Part shown: one piece after another, positions 1 to 8,412 of the stretch
Position numbering within the stretch: the first letter of the stretch is position 1
How the letters are laid out: every line of letters begins with the position of its first letter
Origin: Limibacter armeniacum
GTDB taxonomy: Bacteria; Bacteroidota; Bacteroidia; Cytophagales; Flammeovirgaceae
Direction: 5' to 3'
Assembly (NCBI RefSeq): GCF_036880985.1
Contig: NZ_JBAJNO010000008.1
Location: 2,667,500 to 2,731,499 of the forward strand
DNA length: 64,000 bases
Translations under genes and position numbers: made by a program
Notes under the pieces: model-generated
Seen by the model: the letters and a program-made list of their open reading frames with translations, nothing else
Databases searched by the model: none
What the model was told of the DNA's origin: nothing

Positions 1-2
1 CC

Positions 3-857
3 ATAATTGAAAATGAGTTTGGTGAAGTAGGTATCGACAATGAGTTAGTCGTAGATGTAGAAGATGGCATTTTTGAAATGTCTAATGGTTGCATCTGTTG
101 TACTCTGTCAAGTGAACTACTTGAAACACTAGAAAAACTACTAAAACAGCGTGAAAAATTTGATCATATTCTGATTGAAACAACTGGCATTGCTGAACCT
201 TCCAGTATTGCTATGCCATTCCTTACGACTCCTGTCATTCAAAACCACTTTAAGTTAGACGGAACAATATGTTTGGTTGACACGCAGTACATAGAGGATA
301 ACCTAAAGGATGATGAAAATGCCGCACATCAGTTATCATTTTCGGATCTAGTATTATTAAACAAATCCGACCTTGTTACTGAGGAATATGCTAATGAGGT
401 AAAATCTTTATTAAAAAACATCAACCCTTACGCTGAGTATGTAAAAACCATTAATTCAGATTTCAATGGAAAAAACCTACTGAACTTAAATGCTTTTGCA
501 CCAGAGAAAGTCGAGGAAAAGACTTCTTTTATTCATCACCACCATCACCACCATCACCACCATATCACATCTCACAGTGTGAGTATGGAAGGAATTGTCA
601 ACCCTCAACAACTTGAATATTGGCTTACAGTCTTGTTACAGCTGCAAGGTCATGCTTTTTACAGAATCAAAGGGATTTTCAACTTTCCTGATGAACAAAG
701 AAAAGTAATCTTCCAGTCAGTAAGGAACCAGTCAGCACTTACGCTTGGAAGTGAATGGCGTTCTGATGAACAAAGGGTTAACAGAATGGTCTTTATCGGA
801 AAAGAGCTCAACAAAGACATTCTTGAAAAAAGATTCAAACAATGTTTGTTGAAATAA
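3..857 (+). CDS. CobW/COG0523-family metal-handling GTPase, 5' truncated by window
   Basis: The reading frame is open from the window edge, so the P-loop and true start lie upstream. The visible 284 residues begin with the NEFGEVGID switch block, followed by the CICC metal motif, the Walker B block ETTGIAEP, the NKSD guanine-specificity motif and a C-terminal CobW_C domain ending about 10 residues before the stop. Between the GTPase and C-terminal domains is a tract of ten consecutive histidines (codons at 534-563). COG0523 GTPases deliver metals, often zinc or cobalt, to client enzymes, and His-rich linkers are typical of the metal-storing members. The client is unknown because the upstream genes are not visible. 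It converges on the next gene across a shared terminator. Confidence 0.93.
   Translation: MIENEFGEVGIDNELVVDVEDGIFEMSNGCICCTLSSELLETLEKLLKQREKFDHILIETTGIAEPSSIAMPFLTTPVIQNHFKLDGTICLVDTQYIEDNLKDDENAAHQLSFSDLVLLNKSDLVTEEYANEVKSLLKNINPYAEYVKTINSDFNGKNLLNLNAFAPEKVEEKTSFIHHHHHHHHHHITSHSVSMEGIVNPQQLEYWLTVLLQLQGHAFYRIKGIFNFPDEQRKVIFQSVRNQSALTLGSEWRSDEQRVNRMVFIGKELNKDILEKRFKQCLLK
534..563 (+). repeat. Codon-periodic His tract (CATCACCAC units)
   Basis: Three and a third copies of the 9-base unit CATCACCAC encode ten histidines in the CobW-like GTPase. The perfect 9-base periodicity suggests growth by slippage of three codons at a time. Confidence 0.9.
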
Positions 858-863
858 AAAAAC

Positions 864-898
864 AAAGCTGTTCGAGAAATTTGACTCGAACAGCTTTT
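864..898. terminator. Bidirectional hairpin terminator
   Basis: A perfect 13-base stem, AAAGCTGTTCGAG paired with CTCGAACAGCTTT, has an 8-base loop and A/T-rich flanks. It sits between the convergent GTPase (ends 857) and phosphatase (ends 897) genes and can serve both strands. Confidence 0.85.
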
Positions 899-2354
899 AT
901 ACTTGAAGCCCTACAACCAAAATATCATCAGTCTGCGGATACTCGCCTTTCCATTCTACAAGTGATTTTTGCAATTCACACTTTTGTTTACTGACAGGAA
1001 TATCACTTAACAAGCCTATTAACTCCTTAAATTTCTTACGATGAAACTTATCTCCAGACAAACCTCCAATTTGTTCCTCAAATCCATCTGTAGCTAAAAT
1101 CAGCCTATCACCCTTACATATCCCAACTTCTCTATGTGAAAAAGCTTTCTTATCATGAATAGCCCCCCCAATGGAAAAATGGTCTCCTTCCAAATCAAAA
1201 ACCTGACTCCCTCTGCCAATATAAAGCCTGTTTTTTGCTCCTGCATACTTCAATTTCCTATGCTCTTTATTATAAGCTATCAGCAACATATCTACCGTTT
1301 CATCTACACCTAATGCATTTTGGTGGTCTTCCACAGTTTTATGCATCATATAAGTGACCTTCCTGTCTAACTGGGACAATATCTCAGCAGGATCAATTAC
1401 CTTTTGAGTAATCACTGTCTCATTCAAAAAACTGTAACTCATCATTGACAACATAGCACCAGGAACGCCACACCTTTTACAATCTCCTATGGCGACAATA
1501 TCCCACCCATCTGAGGTACCATGCCAATAAAAATTACTGCTTACAATATCTTTTGGGATAAACAACACAAAACCATCCTCAAAGTTTTTTCTCACTTTCT
1601 GTTTGCTTCCAAAAACAGCTTTTTGAATATGTTTTGCATAATGATGCTCATAAATCATTTGCGTATTTTGATCCTGAATCAACTTACTTTGAATTTCCAG
1701 TTCATTTTTTTGCTCCATAAGTTCCAACCTCTGGGCAAAGGCTTCCCTGCTAGAATTGACTAAAAACCCTCTCCTATTTAACCGTTCAGTCTCAAAGAAA
1801 ATCGACATTAAGGATATGATCACTAAAAAGGCTATATAACTCCACACTTCTCCTATTGACTCCATTCCCATTTGACTACCGCCATTTATCATAAAAACCA
1901 CTATTGTCAAAATGGATATGACTAACCAAAAAACAGCAGAGAGTCTTGATGAAAAAAACAGGGAGAACATCACTAGAATAGAGAACCATGGCACAATTGC
2001 ATAGGGATTATCAATATTGTTAACCCGAACAAGCAACAGCAATAAATAAATATTGAAAATCAATAAGTTTCCATAAAACGAAACTGACTGTCTCTTCTTC
2101 TCTATTAGAATACCTCCTATTAGTCCAACTGCTGAAAGAAAACAGGTAAGCTGTAATAAAACTTCCGAATCAGAGAATGCCTTTTTTGAGTTGAGAAAAT
2201 AAATAAGTGATAGGGTATGTAAAAAGACTCCACATGCAGCGATCGCCTTTATATAATTCAGTTTTTTTTCTCTACTGCTATGATATGCCAAAAACCTATC
2301 ATACAGTCTTGTCATGAAGTTTGGATTCGAAGCAATCAATGGGTTTTTCCTCAT
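897..2354 (-). CDS. Membrane-anchored SpoIIE/RsbU-type serine phosphatase
   Basis: A 485-residue protein when started at the ATG at 2354; a longer frame would use a TTG at 2375. The N-terminal ~190 residues hold about six hydrophobic helices. A charged coiled coil follows (~195-240), then a PP2C-type SpoIIE domain to the C-terminus. Metal-binding and catalytic blocks of this family are visible: IGDCKRCGVPGAMLS, ATDGFEEQ and the terminal TDDILVV. Such proteins dephosphorylate anti-anti-sigma STAS proteins in response to a signal sensed by the N-terminal part. No STAS or anti-sigma partner is adjacent, so the target must be encoded elsewhere. The gene is a single transcription unit. Confidence 0.9.
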   Translation of the reverse strand: MRKNPLIASNPNFMTRLYDRFLAYHSSREKKLNYIKAIAACGVFLHTLSLIYFLNSKKAFSDSEVLLQLTCFLSAVGLIGGILIEKKRQSVSFYGNLLIFNIYLLLLLVRVNNIDNPYAIVPWFSILVMFSLFFSSRLSAVFWLVISILTIVVFMINGGSQMGMESIGEVWSYIAFLVIISLMSIFFETERLNRRGFLVNSSREAFAQRLELMEQKNELEIQSKLIQDQNTQMIYEHHYAKHIQKAVFGSKQKVRKNFEDGFVLFIPKDIVSSNFYWHGTSDGWDIVAIGDCKRCGVPGAMLSMMSYSFLNETVITQKVIDPAEILSQLDRKVTYMMHKTVEDHQNALGVDETVDMLLIAYNKEHRKLKYAGAKNRLYIGRGSQVFDLEGDHFSIGGAIHDKKAFSHREVGICKGDRLILATDGFEEQIGGLSGDKFHRKKFKELIGLLSDIPVSKQKCELQKSLVEWKGEYPQTDDILVVGLQV

Positions 2355-2539
2355 ATTAAAATTGGTGTTAACCAATTGTTAGTCAATTATGTGTTTTCAA
2401 GTGCTTCATACAAGATAAGTAAATATCTCAGCTGCATAGTCTTTATTTTATATAAAATAGGATTTATTTGACGTACTGCTATTTCACTTATCCAAAAACC
2501 TATTTCCAGATATATGTTCCCATATAATTTCAAATGGAA

Positions 2540-2570
2540 TTGGTCTTATAAGAAAAAGTTATTACTTTTG
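2540..2570 (+). promoter_or_regulatory. Bacteroidota-type promoter of the rpsF operon
   Basis: TACTTTTG at 2563-2570 is a perfect match to the TANNTTTG -7 consensus. TTGG at 2540-2543 lies 19 bases upstream, where the TTTG -33 box is expected. Transcription would start near 2577. The short leader contains a small inverted repeat (AATTGAA/TTCAATT) just before the start of rpsF. Confidence 0.68.
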
Positions 2571-2623
2571 CGGACTCTAAATTCAATGAATTTTAATAAT
2601 TGAAGTTTCAATTAGGTAGTATT

Positions 2624-2989
2624 ATGAGTATGAAACATTATGAGACAGTCTTCATCGTGACGCCAGTGCTGAACGATTCCGAGATCCAGGAGACTGTCAA
2701 GAAGTTCGAAGATGTCCTGAAAGAACTTGGTGCGGACATTTATCACTCAGAGAACTGGGGGCTGAAAAAATTGGCTTACCCTATCAACAAGAAGACTTCT
2801 GGTTTCTACCAGTTGTTCGAATACAAGGCTGACCCTGCTACATTGCAGCGCCTTGAAGTTGAATTCAAGCGTGATGAAAAAATCCTTCGTTTCTTGACTG
2901 TTGCTCTTGACAAACACGGCATTGAGTTTAACGACAGAAGAAGAAACGGAAAATTGATTAAAGATCAAGCACCTAAAACAGAAGCGTAA
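2624..2989 (+). CDS. rpsF: 30S ribosomal protein bS6
   Basis: A 121-residue bS6 starting [12 protein letters not shown] at the ATG at 2624; an in-frame ATG at 2600 would add eight unlikely residues, and the ATG at 2630 is also possible. The sequence follows the bS6 fold, with the conserved segment [11 protein letters not shown] and the basic tail usual for Bacteroidota. bS6 dimerises with bS18 on the platform of the 30S subunit. The gene is first in an rpsF-rpsR-rplI operon, with rpsR starting two bases after its stop. There is no ssb or priB gene in between. Confidence 0.98.
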   Translation: MSMKHYETVFIVTPVLNDSEIQETVKKFEDVLKELGADIYHSENWGLKKLAYPINKKTSGFYQLFEYKADPATLQRLEVEFKRDEKILRFLTVALDKHGIEFNDRRRNGKLIKDQAPKTEA

Positions 2990-2991
2990 TC

Positions 2992-3243
2992 ATGACATTA
3001 CAGAACGAACCAATCAACAGACAGGAGCAGACAAAAAAATACTGCCGCTTCAAGAAGTACGGTATCAAGTACGTTGATTACAAAGATGCTGACTTCCTAC
3101 TGAGATTCTTGAACGAGCAAGGTAAAATCCTTCCAAGAAGAATCACAGGTACCTCTTTGAAGTATCAGAAAAAAGTAGCTAAAGCTGTAAAAAGAGCGCG
3201 TCAGCTAGCTCTGCTTCCTTACGTAGCAGACGGTCTGAAGTAA
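2992..3243 (+). CDS. rpsR: 30S ribosomal protein bS18
   Basis: 83 residues, including the family block [22 protein letters not shown] cut here to its core [12 protein letters not shown], and the C-terminal [15 protein letters not shown]. bS18 pairs with bS6 in the small subunit. A single cysteine (KKYCRFKK) lies near the N-terminus at the usual place, so a four-cysteine zinc form is excluded. It is the second gene of the operon, two bases after rpsF. Confidence 0.98.
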   Translation: MTLQNEPINRQEQTKKYCRFKKYGIKYVDYKDADFLLRFLNEQGKILPRRITGTSLKYQKKVAKAVKRARQLALLPYVADGLK

Positions 3244-3282
3244 TCACAGCTTTTTTTAAAACGCGAAAACTGATTTAAAGAA

Positions 3283-3729
3283 ATGGAAGTAATTCTGAAA
3301 ACAGACATCAAAGGTCTTGGATACAAAAATGACCTTGTTACCGTAAAACCGGGTTACGGCAGAAACTACCTGATCCCTCAAGGATTTGCTACATTGGCTA
3401 CTGAGGCGAACAAGAAGATGCAAGCTGAAACCCTGAAGCAAGTTGCTCACAAAGCAGAAAAAATTCAGAAAGATGCTGAGGCATTGTCTAACAACATTGG
3501 CGAACTTACACTGACTATCGAAGCGAAAGCTGGTGAGTCTGGTAAGATCTTCGGTGCGGTTACTCCACTGCAAATTTCTGAGGCGCTGAAAGCAAAAGGC
3601 TTTGACGTAGACAGAAAGAAGATTGGCTTTACTACAGAAGTGAAAATGTTGGGTTCTTACACTGCGGTTCTTGACCTGCACAAAGAAGTTCAGCACGAAA
3701 TTACTATCGACGTAGTAGCTGCTCACTAA
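3283..3729 (+). CDS. rplI: 50S ribosomal protein bL9
   Basis: 148 residues, typical length. The N-terminal RNA-binding domain shows DIKGLGYKNDLVTVKPGYG and the motif GRNYLIPQGFA. A long central helix (residues ~45-80) leads to the C-terminal domain with GKIFGAVTP. bL9 bridges ribosomes on the large subunit near the L1 stalk. It is the last gene of the rpsF operon, 39 bases after rpsR, and is followed by hairpins and a strong terminator. Confidence 0.98.
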   Translation: MEVILKTDIKGLGYKNDLVTVKPGYGRNYLIPQGFATLATEANKKMQAETLKQVAHKAEKIQKDAEALSNNIGELTLTIEAKAGESGKIFGAVTPLQISEALKAKGFDVDRKKIGFTTEVKMLGSYTAVLDLHKEVQHEITIDVVAAH

Positions 3730-3741
3730 TCTTCAATTACA

Positions 3742-3792
3742 CAACAGCAACTGTTGAATCTGCCGTGAGGCAGCATGTTTAACAACTGTTGA
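3742..3792 (+). other. Structured segment after rplI with a repeated CAACTGTTGA
   Basis: Two tight hairpins follow each other: CAACAG-CAA-CTGTTG (3742-3756) and CTGCC-GTGA-GGCAG (3760-3773). The 10-mer CAACTGTTGA occurs at 3748 and again at 3783. This may be part of the 3' untranslated region or a protein-binding site; I do not recognise it. Confidence 0.4.
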
Positions 3793-3809
3793 TACTTAAG
3801 TTTTTTCCG

Positions 3810-3847
3810 AAAAAGGCTGTTTTTCATCTAGAAAAACAGCCTTTTTT
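3810..3847 (+). terminator. Terminator of the rpsF-rpsR-rplI operon
   Basis: A 16-base stem (AAAAAGGCTGTTTTTC with GAAAAACAGCCTTTTT) has a 5-base loop and a T-rich tail. It lies 80 bases after rplI. Confidence 0.88.
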
Positions 3848-3939
3848 GGTTTCAAAACACTCTTATTTTAGCTGGGAAATACTAATTTACAACCTCAAAA
3901 TCTTACCACTCAATTATAGTAAGAGCCTATCAACTGATT

Positions 3940-4665
3940 ATGAGAAAATTACTATTTACAGTCTTTTTAGCCTTTCTTTCAACAGTTACTCATGCACAAG
4001 GAGTATTTGTGTTCGATGCTATTGAATACAACTTTGGAGAAATATTGGAAAGTGACACTGTCTCCTACTCTTTCAGGTTCACAAATCACGGAAATCAGCC
4101 TATCATAATCTCAGAGGTTGCTGCATCATGCGGTTGTACTACTCCATCTTGGAGCAAAGAGCCTGTATTACCTGGTGAAACAGGACAAATCACAACCGCT
4201 TTTACAAGTGAAGACAATGAAGGGCATTTTGTAAAGACTATTTCGATCTTTTCAAATGCATTGATTCCTAAACAGTATCTTAAAATTTCAGGGGATATTG
4301 TAGAAGAACATACAGATTCTACCAATGTTGCACACCAAATTGACAACGATCAGCCATTCCTGCAACTGAAAGAGCTATCTGCTAACTTTGGAACCATCAA
4401 TGTAGGAGAAACTGTAACTAAAGCCTTTACTGTAGTAAATGCAGGTAAAGAACCATTAAAAATCACCTCTGTATACAGCAAATGCCAATGCTTGACGTAC
4501 AGTATCAGTTCAGCAGAAATCAATTCTGGAGAATCCGCTAAACTTGAGATCTATTACACTCCTAAAAAAACAGGTTATATGCCTGAATATGTAAAAATTG
4601 ACAGCAATCACCGCTTTGGGATACAAATGATAAGACTCGATGCAGATATCGTCAATCCTAAATAA
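3940..4665 (+). CDS. Secreted protein with two DUF1573 domains
   Basis: 241 residues with a signal peptide (MRKLLFTVFLAFLSTVTHAQ). Two copies of the Ig-like DUF1573 fold follow, at about residues 22-115 and 130-235. Each starts with the family phrase in which F-G-(E/T)-I follows an aromatic-asparagine, and each carries the characteristic cysteine pair: SCGCTTP in the first repeat, KCQCLTY in the second. The function of the family is not established; it is exported and abundant in Bacteroidota. It probably belongs to its own transcription unit, after the ribosomal operon terminator and 43 bases before the hydrolase. Confidence 0.88.
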   Translation: MRKLLFTVFLAFLSTVTHAQGVFVFDAIEYNFGEILESDTVSYSFRFTNHGNQPIIISEVAASCGCTTPSWSKEPVLPGETGQITTAFTSEDNEGHFVKTISIFSNALIPKQYLKISGDIVEEHTDSTNVAHQIDNDQPFLQLKELSANFGTINVGETVTKAFTVVNAGKEPLKITSVYSKCQCLTYSISSAEINSGESAKLEIYYTPKKTGYMPEYVKIDSNHRFGIQMIRLDADIVNPK

Positions 4666-4708
4666 GCTTTAGCTCCTAAATACTTTACTAACGAATAAAA
4701 TTAGACAA

Positions 4709-5683
4709 ATGGCAATTATCCAACCAAAGCCTTTCAGACCACCTTTACACCACTTCAACGGACATATGCAGACCATTCTGCCATCTATGTTCCGAAAAGT
4801 TTCAGAGGTTACATATAATAGAGAAAGACTCGAACTTGAAGATGGTGACTTCCTTGACCTTGACTGGTCTGTAAAAGGAAGTGACAAGCTATTGATTATT
4901 TCTCATGGACTTGAAGGAAGTGCAGACAGGCACTACTGCCTCGGTATGGCAAAAATATTCAATCAGGCTGGTTGGGACGCTATGGCTTGGAACTTTAGAA
5001 GCTGTAGTGGCGAAATGAACAGGTTACCTCGTTTTTACCATAGTGGTGAAACTGAAGATATAAGAAGCATTGTCAAATACGTTCGCTCCCTAAAAAAGTA
5101 CAAGCAAATAGGTTTGGTCGGATTTAGTATGGGGGGCAGTATCACCCTTAACTACCTTTGTGAGGAAAGTGATAAGCTTGCTGACGAAATCATTGGTGCA
5201 GTTGCTATTTCGGTTCCTGTTGACATAGCAGGCTGTAGCATTGAACTTGAGAAAAAGGGGAAGTTTTTCTATAACAAGAATTTCTACAAGCAGCTTAACG
5301 AGAAAGTAAAACAGAAAGCCCAAATGATTCCTGAGCAATTTTCTGATGCGCCGTTAAGCCAATTTGACATCAACTCATTGAGAGCTTTTGACACACACTT
5401 CACAGCTCCACTACACGGGTTTGAAAGCGCTGAGTCTTACTATGAATTGGCAAGTTCTTTACATAAACTAAGTAGGATTGACCGAAAAGCGCTTATTCTA
5501 AATGCTACTAACGACCCGTTTTTACACCCTACCTGCTTCCCTGTAGAAGATGCAAAGCAAAACCGATTCATAGATTTGGAAGCGCCTAAATTAGGAGGAC
5601 ATGTTGGATTCTGTATTTCAGGTGAAGAAGCAACCTATGCTGAAATCAGGACACTGGAATACCTTAGCCAATTGACTCAATAA
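4709..5683 (+). CDS. Alpha/beta hydrolase, YheT (UPF0017) family
   Basis: 324 residues. The opening RPPLHHFNGHMQTILPS is the typical YheT start. The nucleophile elbow GFSMGGS places the catalytic Ser at residue 140. The Asp is in NATNDPFLHP and the His in GGHVGF near the C-terminus. No signal peptide is present, so the enzyme is cytoplasmic or peripheral. YheT-like enzymes are presumed esterases or lipases; the substrate is unknown. It may be co-transcribed with the DUF1573 gene, since the gap is only 43 bases and no hairpin lies between them. Confidence 0.9.
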   Translation: MAIIQPKPFRPPLHHFNGHMQTILPSMFRKVSEVTYNRERLELEDGDFLDLDWSVKGSDKLLIISHGLEGSADRHYCLGMAKIFNQAGWDAMAWNFRSCSGEMNRLPRFYHSGETEDIRSIVKYVRSLKKYKQIGLVGFSMGGSITLNYLCEESDKLADEIIGAVAISVPVDIAGCSIELEKKGKFFYNKNFYKQLNEKVKQKAQMIPEQFSDAPLSQFDINSLRAFDTHFTAPLHGFESAESYYELASSLHKLSRIDRKALILNATNDPFLHPTCFPVEDAKQNRFIDLEAPKLGGHVGFCISGEEATYAEIRTLEYLSQLTQ

Positions 5684-5690
5684 AAAAAAC

Positions 5691-5724
5691 AGCGGAGTAT
5701 TCTCTTAGAATATCTCCGCTTTTC
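5691..5724. terminator. Bidirectional terminator
   Basis: AGCGGAG(T)ATTCT pairs with AGAATATCTCCGCT, with one mismatch or bulge, followed by TTTT on the plus strand and by an A-run that gives T's on the minus strand. It separates the convergent hydrolase and YbjN-like genes. Confidence 0.78.
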
Positions 5725-5764
5725 ATTGTTATTTACTTTCGCTCTAAGTTGTAGTACTAATCTC

Positions 5765-6223
5765 TCATAACTGTGTTTCTATTTCTTCTATAATTTCTTT
5801 AGGATTTGCATCGCCGTACATGACCTTCATAGCTCCATGTAAATAGCGATCCATTGTGTTTAGGTTAACATGAATCAGTGAACTGACAATTTGCTGGTTA
5901 AGCATTTCACATGATGTAAAGGCTGTAGTACGGTACCTGACTTCTCCCGTATCATAATCCATCTCAAAACTTCCGTAATGCAATCCATAATTGGCTCGGT
6001 TGATGTACTCTGAGATGGCATGTAACCTATCAATAGGAACATTGAGAGGAATCAGGGAAAAAAACTGAAGGAGTTCCTGTTCAAGTTTTTCAATTAACAG
6101 GCATTCTACTTTTCCATTGTCAAGCTCCATTCCGAACCTGATAGCGTTGTGTGTTTGGTCTTCCTGATACTTCCACTCTAGTGAATCAAGGTATCCTCGA
6201 CTTAGTTCAAGTGCATAACTCAT
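5765..6223 (-). CDS. YbjN-like (T3SS chaperone fold) protein
   Basis: 152 residues, cytoplasmic. The layout (a central GMELDNGKVECLL strand pair, the helix RLHAISEYINRANYGLHYG, and a later strand YDTGEVRYRT followed by a long helix) fits the YbjN/DUF1790 family, which has the fold of type III secretion chaperones. No secretion genes are nearby. In enterobacteria YbjN has been linked to global regulation, but the molecular function in Bacteroidota is unknown. It is a single gene transcribed toward the hydrolase. Confidence 0.7.
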   Translation of the reverse strand: MSYALELSRGYLDSLEWKYQEDQTHNAIRFGMELDNGKVECLLIEKLEQELLQFFSLIPLNVPIDRLHAISEYINRANYGLHYGSFEMDYDTGEVRYRTTAFTSCEMLNQQIVSSLIHVNLNTMDRYLHGAMKVMYGDANPKEIIEEIETQL

Positions 6224-6502
6224 ATTAGATGTAGGCTTTCAATTGTAACAGTACTTGACTATTAGATAGATTTGTGAATTAAATTTTTCAAAGCTTTTAT
6301 TCGATTTAATATAATATACGCTTTGTTGCACAAAAGGCAATATGGGGCTGTACGCATGCAGAATGAAAGATTTGGTGAGTGTTCATAAGAATAGATGCTT
6401 TTGTACAAAACCAAGGATAAGCAGTTTTTGAAGAGATTTATTAACGAAATGACTTTATTGCAAATTGGGTAAAATCTCCCATCAGCATTAATCACCTATT
6501 CC
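6224..6502. other. Intergenic region without a supported gene
   Basis: AT-rich stretch upstream of the YbjN-like gene (minus) and the repeat protein (plus). A 77-codon minus-strand frame at 6262-6495 has no family-like features and is not called. I see nothing else except the promoter that begins at 6503. Confidence 0.6.
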
Positions 6503-6534
6503 TTTTCGTTCAAATGATACTTCCCGTAAATTTG
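6503..6534 (+). promoter_or_regulatory. Promoter of the YwqK-type repeat gene
   Basis: TAAATTTG at 6527-6534 matches TANNTTTG exactly. TTTT at 6503-6506 is at the -33 position with a spacing of 20. The predicted leader is about 85 bases long, which argues that translation starts at 6626 and not at the ATG at 6569. Confidence 0.6.
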
Positions 6535-6625
6535 TATGAGCTAAGTAAATTCATTCGAAAAACTGCATATGCTATCTGTTGATTGTCTATTTGATAAATG
6601 CAGATTAAAAACAATAAATCCATAC

Positions 6626-8185
6626 ATGAAACATACTTCACTTTTTATCACACTATCAACACTGCTTTGGCTAAGCTTCAATGCCAATGGTCAAAACCGC
6701 CAGGCTGTAGTGACGTTCCATGATGACAAACAAGAGATTATCAAAGAGGAATATACCATGGTAAATGGTGACTCTTCTTTGAAAGTAGGTGTTTACAAGA
6801 GGTATTTCCCAACTTCCAAGCAAGTTGAAATCAAAGGGTTTTACCAGAATGGTCAACTGCAAGGAGAGTACATGGAATATTATGAAAGTGGGATGCCGAA
6901 ACTGACCTACCAATATAAGAATGGTAAAAAGAATGGCCCTTATTTCCTGTACTACTTTGAAGGACCTAAAAAGGTAGAAGGCAATTATAAAGATGACCAA
7001 CTGGTAGGTGAACTAAAAAGCTTTCACCAAAATGGTACTTTGGCTGCTACAGTCAGTTTTAATGATGGAAAAAGAGAGGGGAAACTAACAGAATACTTCC
7101 CTTCAGGAAAAGTTCAGTCCATCTATCACTTCAGCAACGACTCCCTTGATGGCAAAGTACTTTCGTACTTGGAAAATGGCACCCTAATGCAAGAGGGAAA
7201 TTATGCAGATGGCAAAAAAGAAGGCATTTTCAAAAGCTATTTCCCTTCAGGTAAATTACGATCAGAAAGTGAGTTCAGAAACGGCCTCTTGGACGGGTTG
7301 ACAAAATCTTATTATGAGAGTGATACACTCAAATCTGTTATCCCTTATAAAGAAGGTAAAGAAGAAGGTACTACGAAACGTTACTACCCTAACGGTCAAC
7401 TTGAAGTAATCTCTGAACACAAGGGAGGTAAGCCTACCGGCAATATCACCAAATACTTTGAAAATGGCTCTACTCAAATGGAAATGGTCACCAAAGCTGA
7501 TGGACAAGGATACTACAAAGAGTACAGCCTAAATGGCAACCTGAAGAAAGAAGGTCAGATGCTAAATGGTCAGATGCATGGCAAAGCGACCTTATATTAT
7601 GGCACAGGCGAAAGAGAAGCAGAGATAAGCTACCTGAATGGAAAAGTAAGAGGAGACTCTAAATCTTTTCACAAAAATCAGGACTTGAAAGAAGTAGTAA
7701 CCTATGTCAACGAGCAGGAAAAGAAAATAAAGGAATACTATCAGGGTAATAAGGTTAAGCTTGAAGGGCAATTCAAAAATGAAAAAGAAGATGGCCTTTG
7801 GAAAGAGTACTACCCTGAAGGCAATTTAAAGTCAGAATATGCTTATAAAGCAGGCAGACTATTTGGTCCCAAAACGGAATACTATCCATCTGGTAGTAAA
7901 AAAGCGGTTACTGAATACAGAAATGATAAAATCACTGGCATAAAATACGAGTACTTTGACGAGAGCGAGCAAGCGAAAGCAATCACTCCTTATGATGATA
8001 ATAAGATTTATGGGGTGGTAAAGTACTTCTTCCCTAACGGACAGGTAAGTTCAGAAGGAAAACAATACCTCGACAGAAAGCGAGGCGATTGGAAATACTA
8101 CAAGGAAGATGGCTCCCTTGAGAAAATAGAGACTTACAAAGATGGTAAACTCATCAGTAGCAAGACTGGGGAAGAATTAAAATAA
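6626..8185 (+). CDS. Secreted YwqK/MORN-type tandem repeat protein
   Basis: 519 residues from the ATG at 6626, which gives a clear signal peptide (MKHTSLFITLSTLLWLSFNANGQ); the ATG at 6569 would bury it. The rest is about twenty repeats of roughly 23 residues with the core G-x-x-K-x-Y-(Y/F)-P-(S/N)-G-x-L-x-x-E, as in YFPSGKLRSESEFRNG. Such beta-hairpin repeats are annotated as MORN or YwqK antitoxin repeats, although in Bacteroidota these long exported versions are not known to be antitoxins. The protein is periplasmic or surface-located; a binding or scaffold role is only an inference. Confidence 0.88.
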   Translation: MKHTSLFITLSTLLWLSFNANGQNRQAVVTFHDDKQEIIKEEYTMVNGDSSLKVGVYKRYFPTSKQVEIKGFYQNGQLQGEYMEYYESGMPKLTYQYKNGKKNGPYFLYYFEGPKKVEGNYKDDQLVGELKSFHQNGTLAATVSFNDGKREGKLTEYFPSGKVQSIYHFSNDSLDGKVLSYLENGTLMQEGNYADGKKEGIFKSYFPSGKLRSESEFRNGLLDGLTKSYYESDTLKSVIPYKEGKEEGTTKRYYPNGQLEVISEHKGGKPTGNITKYFENGSTQMEMVTKADGQGYYKEYSLNGNLKKEGQMLNGQMHGKATLYYGTGEREAEISYLNGKVRGDSKSFHKNQDLKEVVTYVNEQEKKIKEYYQGNKVKLEGQFKNEKEDGLWKEYYPEGNLKSEYAYKAGRLFGPKTEYYPSGSKKAVTEYRNDKITGIKYEYFDESEQAKAITPYDDNKIYGVVKYFFPNGQVSSEGKQYLDRKRGDWKYYKEDGSLEKIETYKDGKLISSKTGEELK

Positions 8186-8228
8186 CCAGATAACGAAACA
8201 AGGTGATTACTTCCTTGGTTATTTATTT
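8180..8228 (+). terminator. Terminator overlapping the stop codon of the repeat gene
   Basis: AAATAACC (8180-8187) pairs with GGTTATTT (8217-8224), and inside it CAAGG pairs with CCTTG. A T-rich stretch follows. The 5' arm includes the TAA stop at 8183-8185. Confidence 0.6.
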
Positions 8229-8412
8229 TAATCTATAGAATAGTTATATTGTATAGAGACGTATGACATACTTTCCAATGTGTTAGGCTTATTTATTTTC
8301 AACTCCTAGAAATAAGGAGACTGGAAAAGATCATTAATCAATTATCTGTTTATGCCAGAAACAAGACTTCAGTATTTAGGTAATGAGCCAAATAGGCAGG
8401 AGTCATTAACTA

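Noticed and set aside
6262-6495. 77-codon minus-strand frame before the repeat protein gene
   Set aside because: No family-like motif, Ile/Asn/Lys-rich composition typical of AT-rich noncoding sequence, and no promoter or terminator pattern fits it.
6626-8185. YwqK antitoxin of a toxin-antitoxin pair
   Set aside because: The protein is exported and repetitive, and no small toxin gene is adjacent, so the antitoxin label from family names was not used.
8225-8412. Possible regulatory RNA before the Hsp15-like gene
   Set aside because: Only weak local pairing; no known riboswitch core or conserved structure is recognisable.
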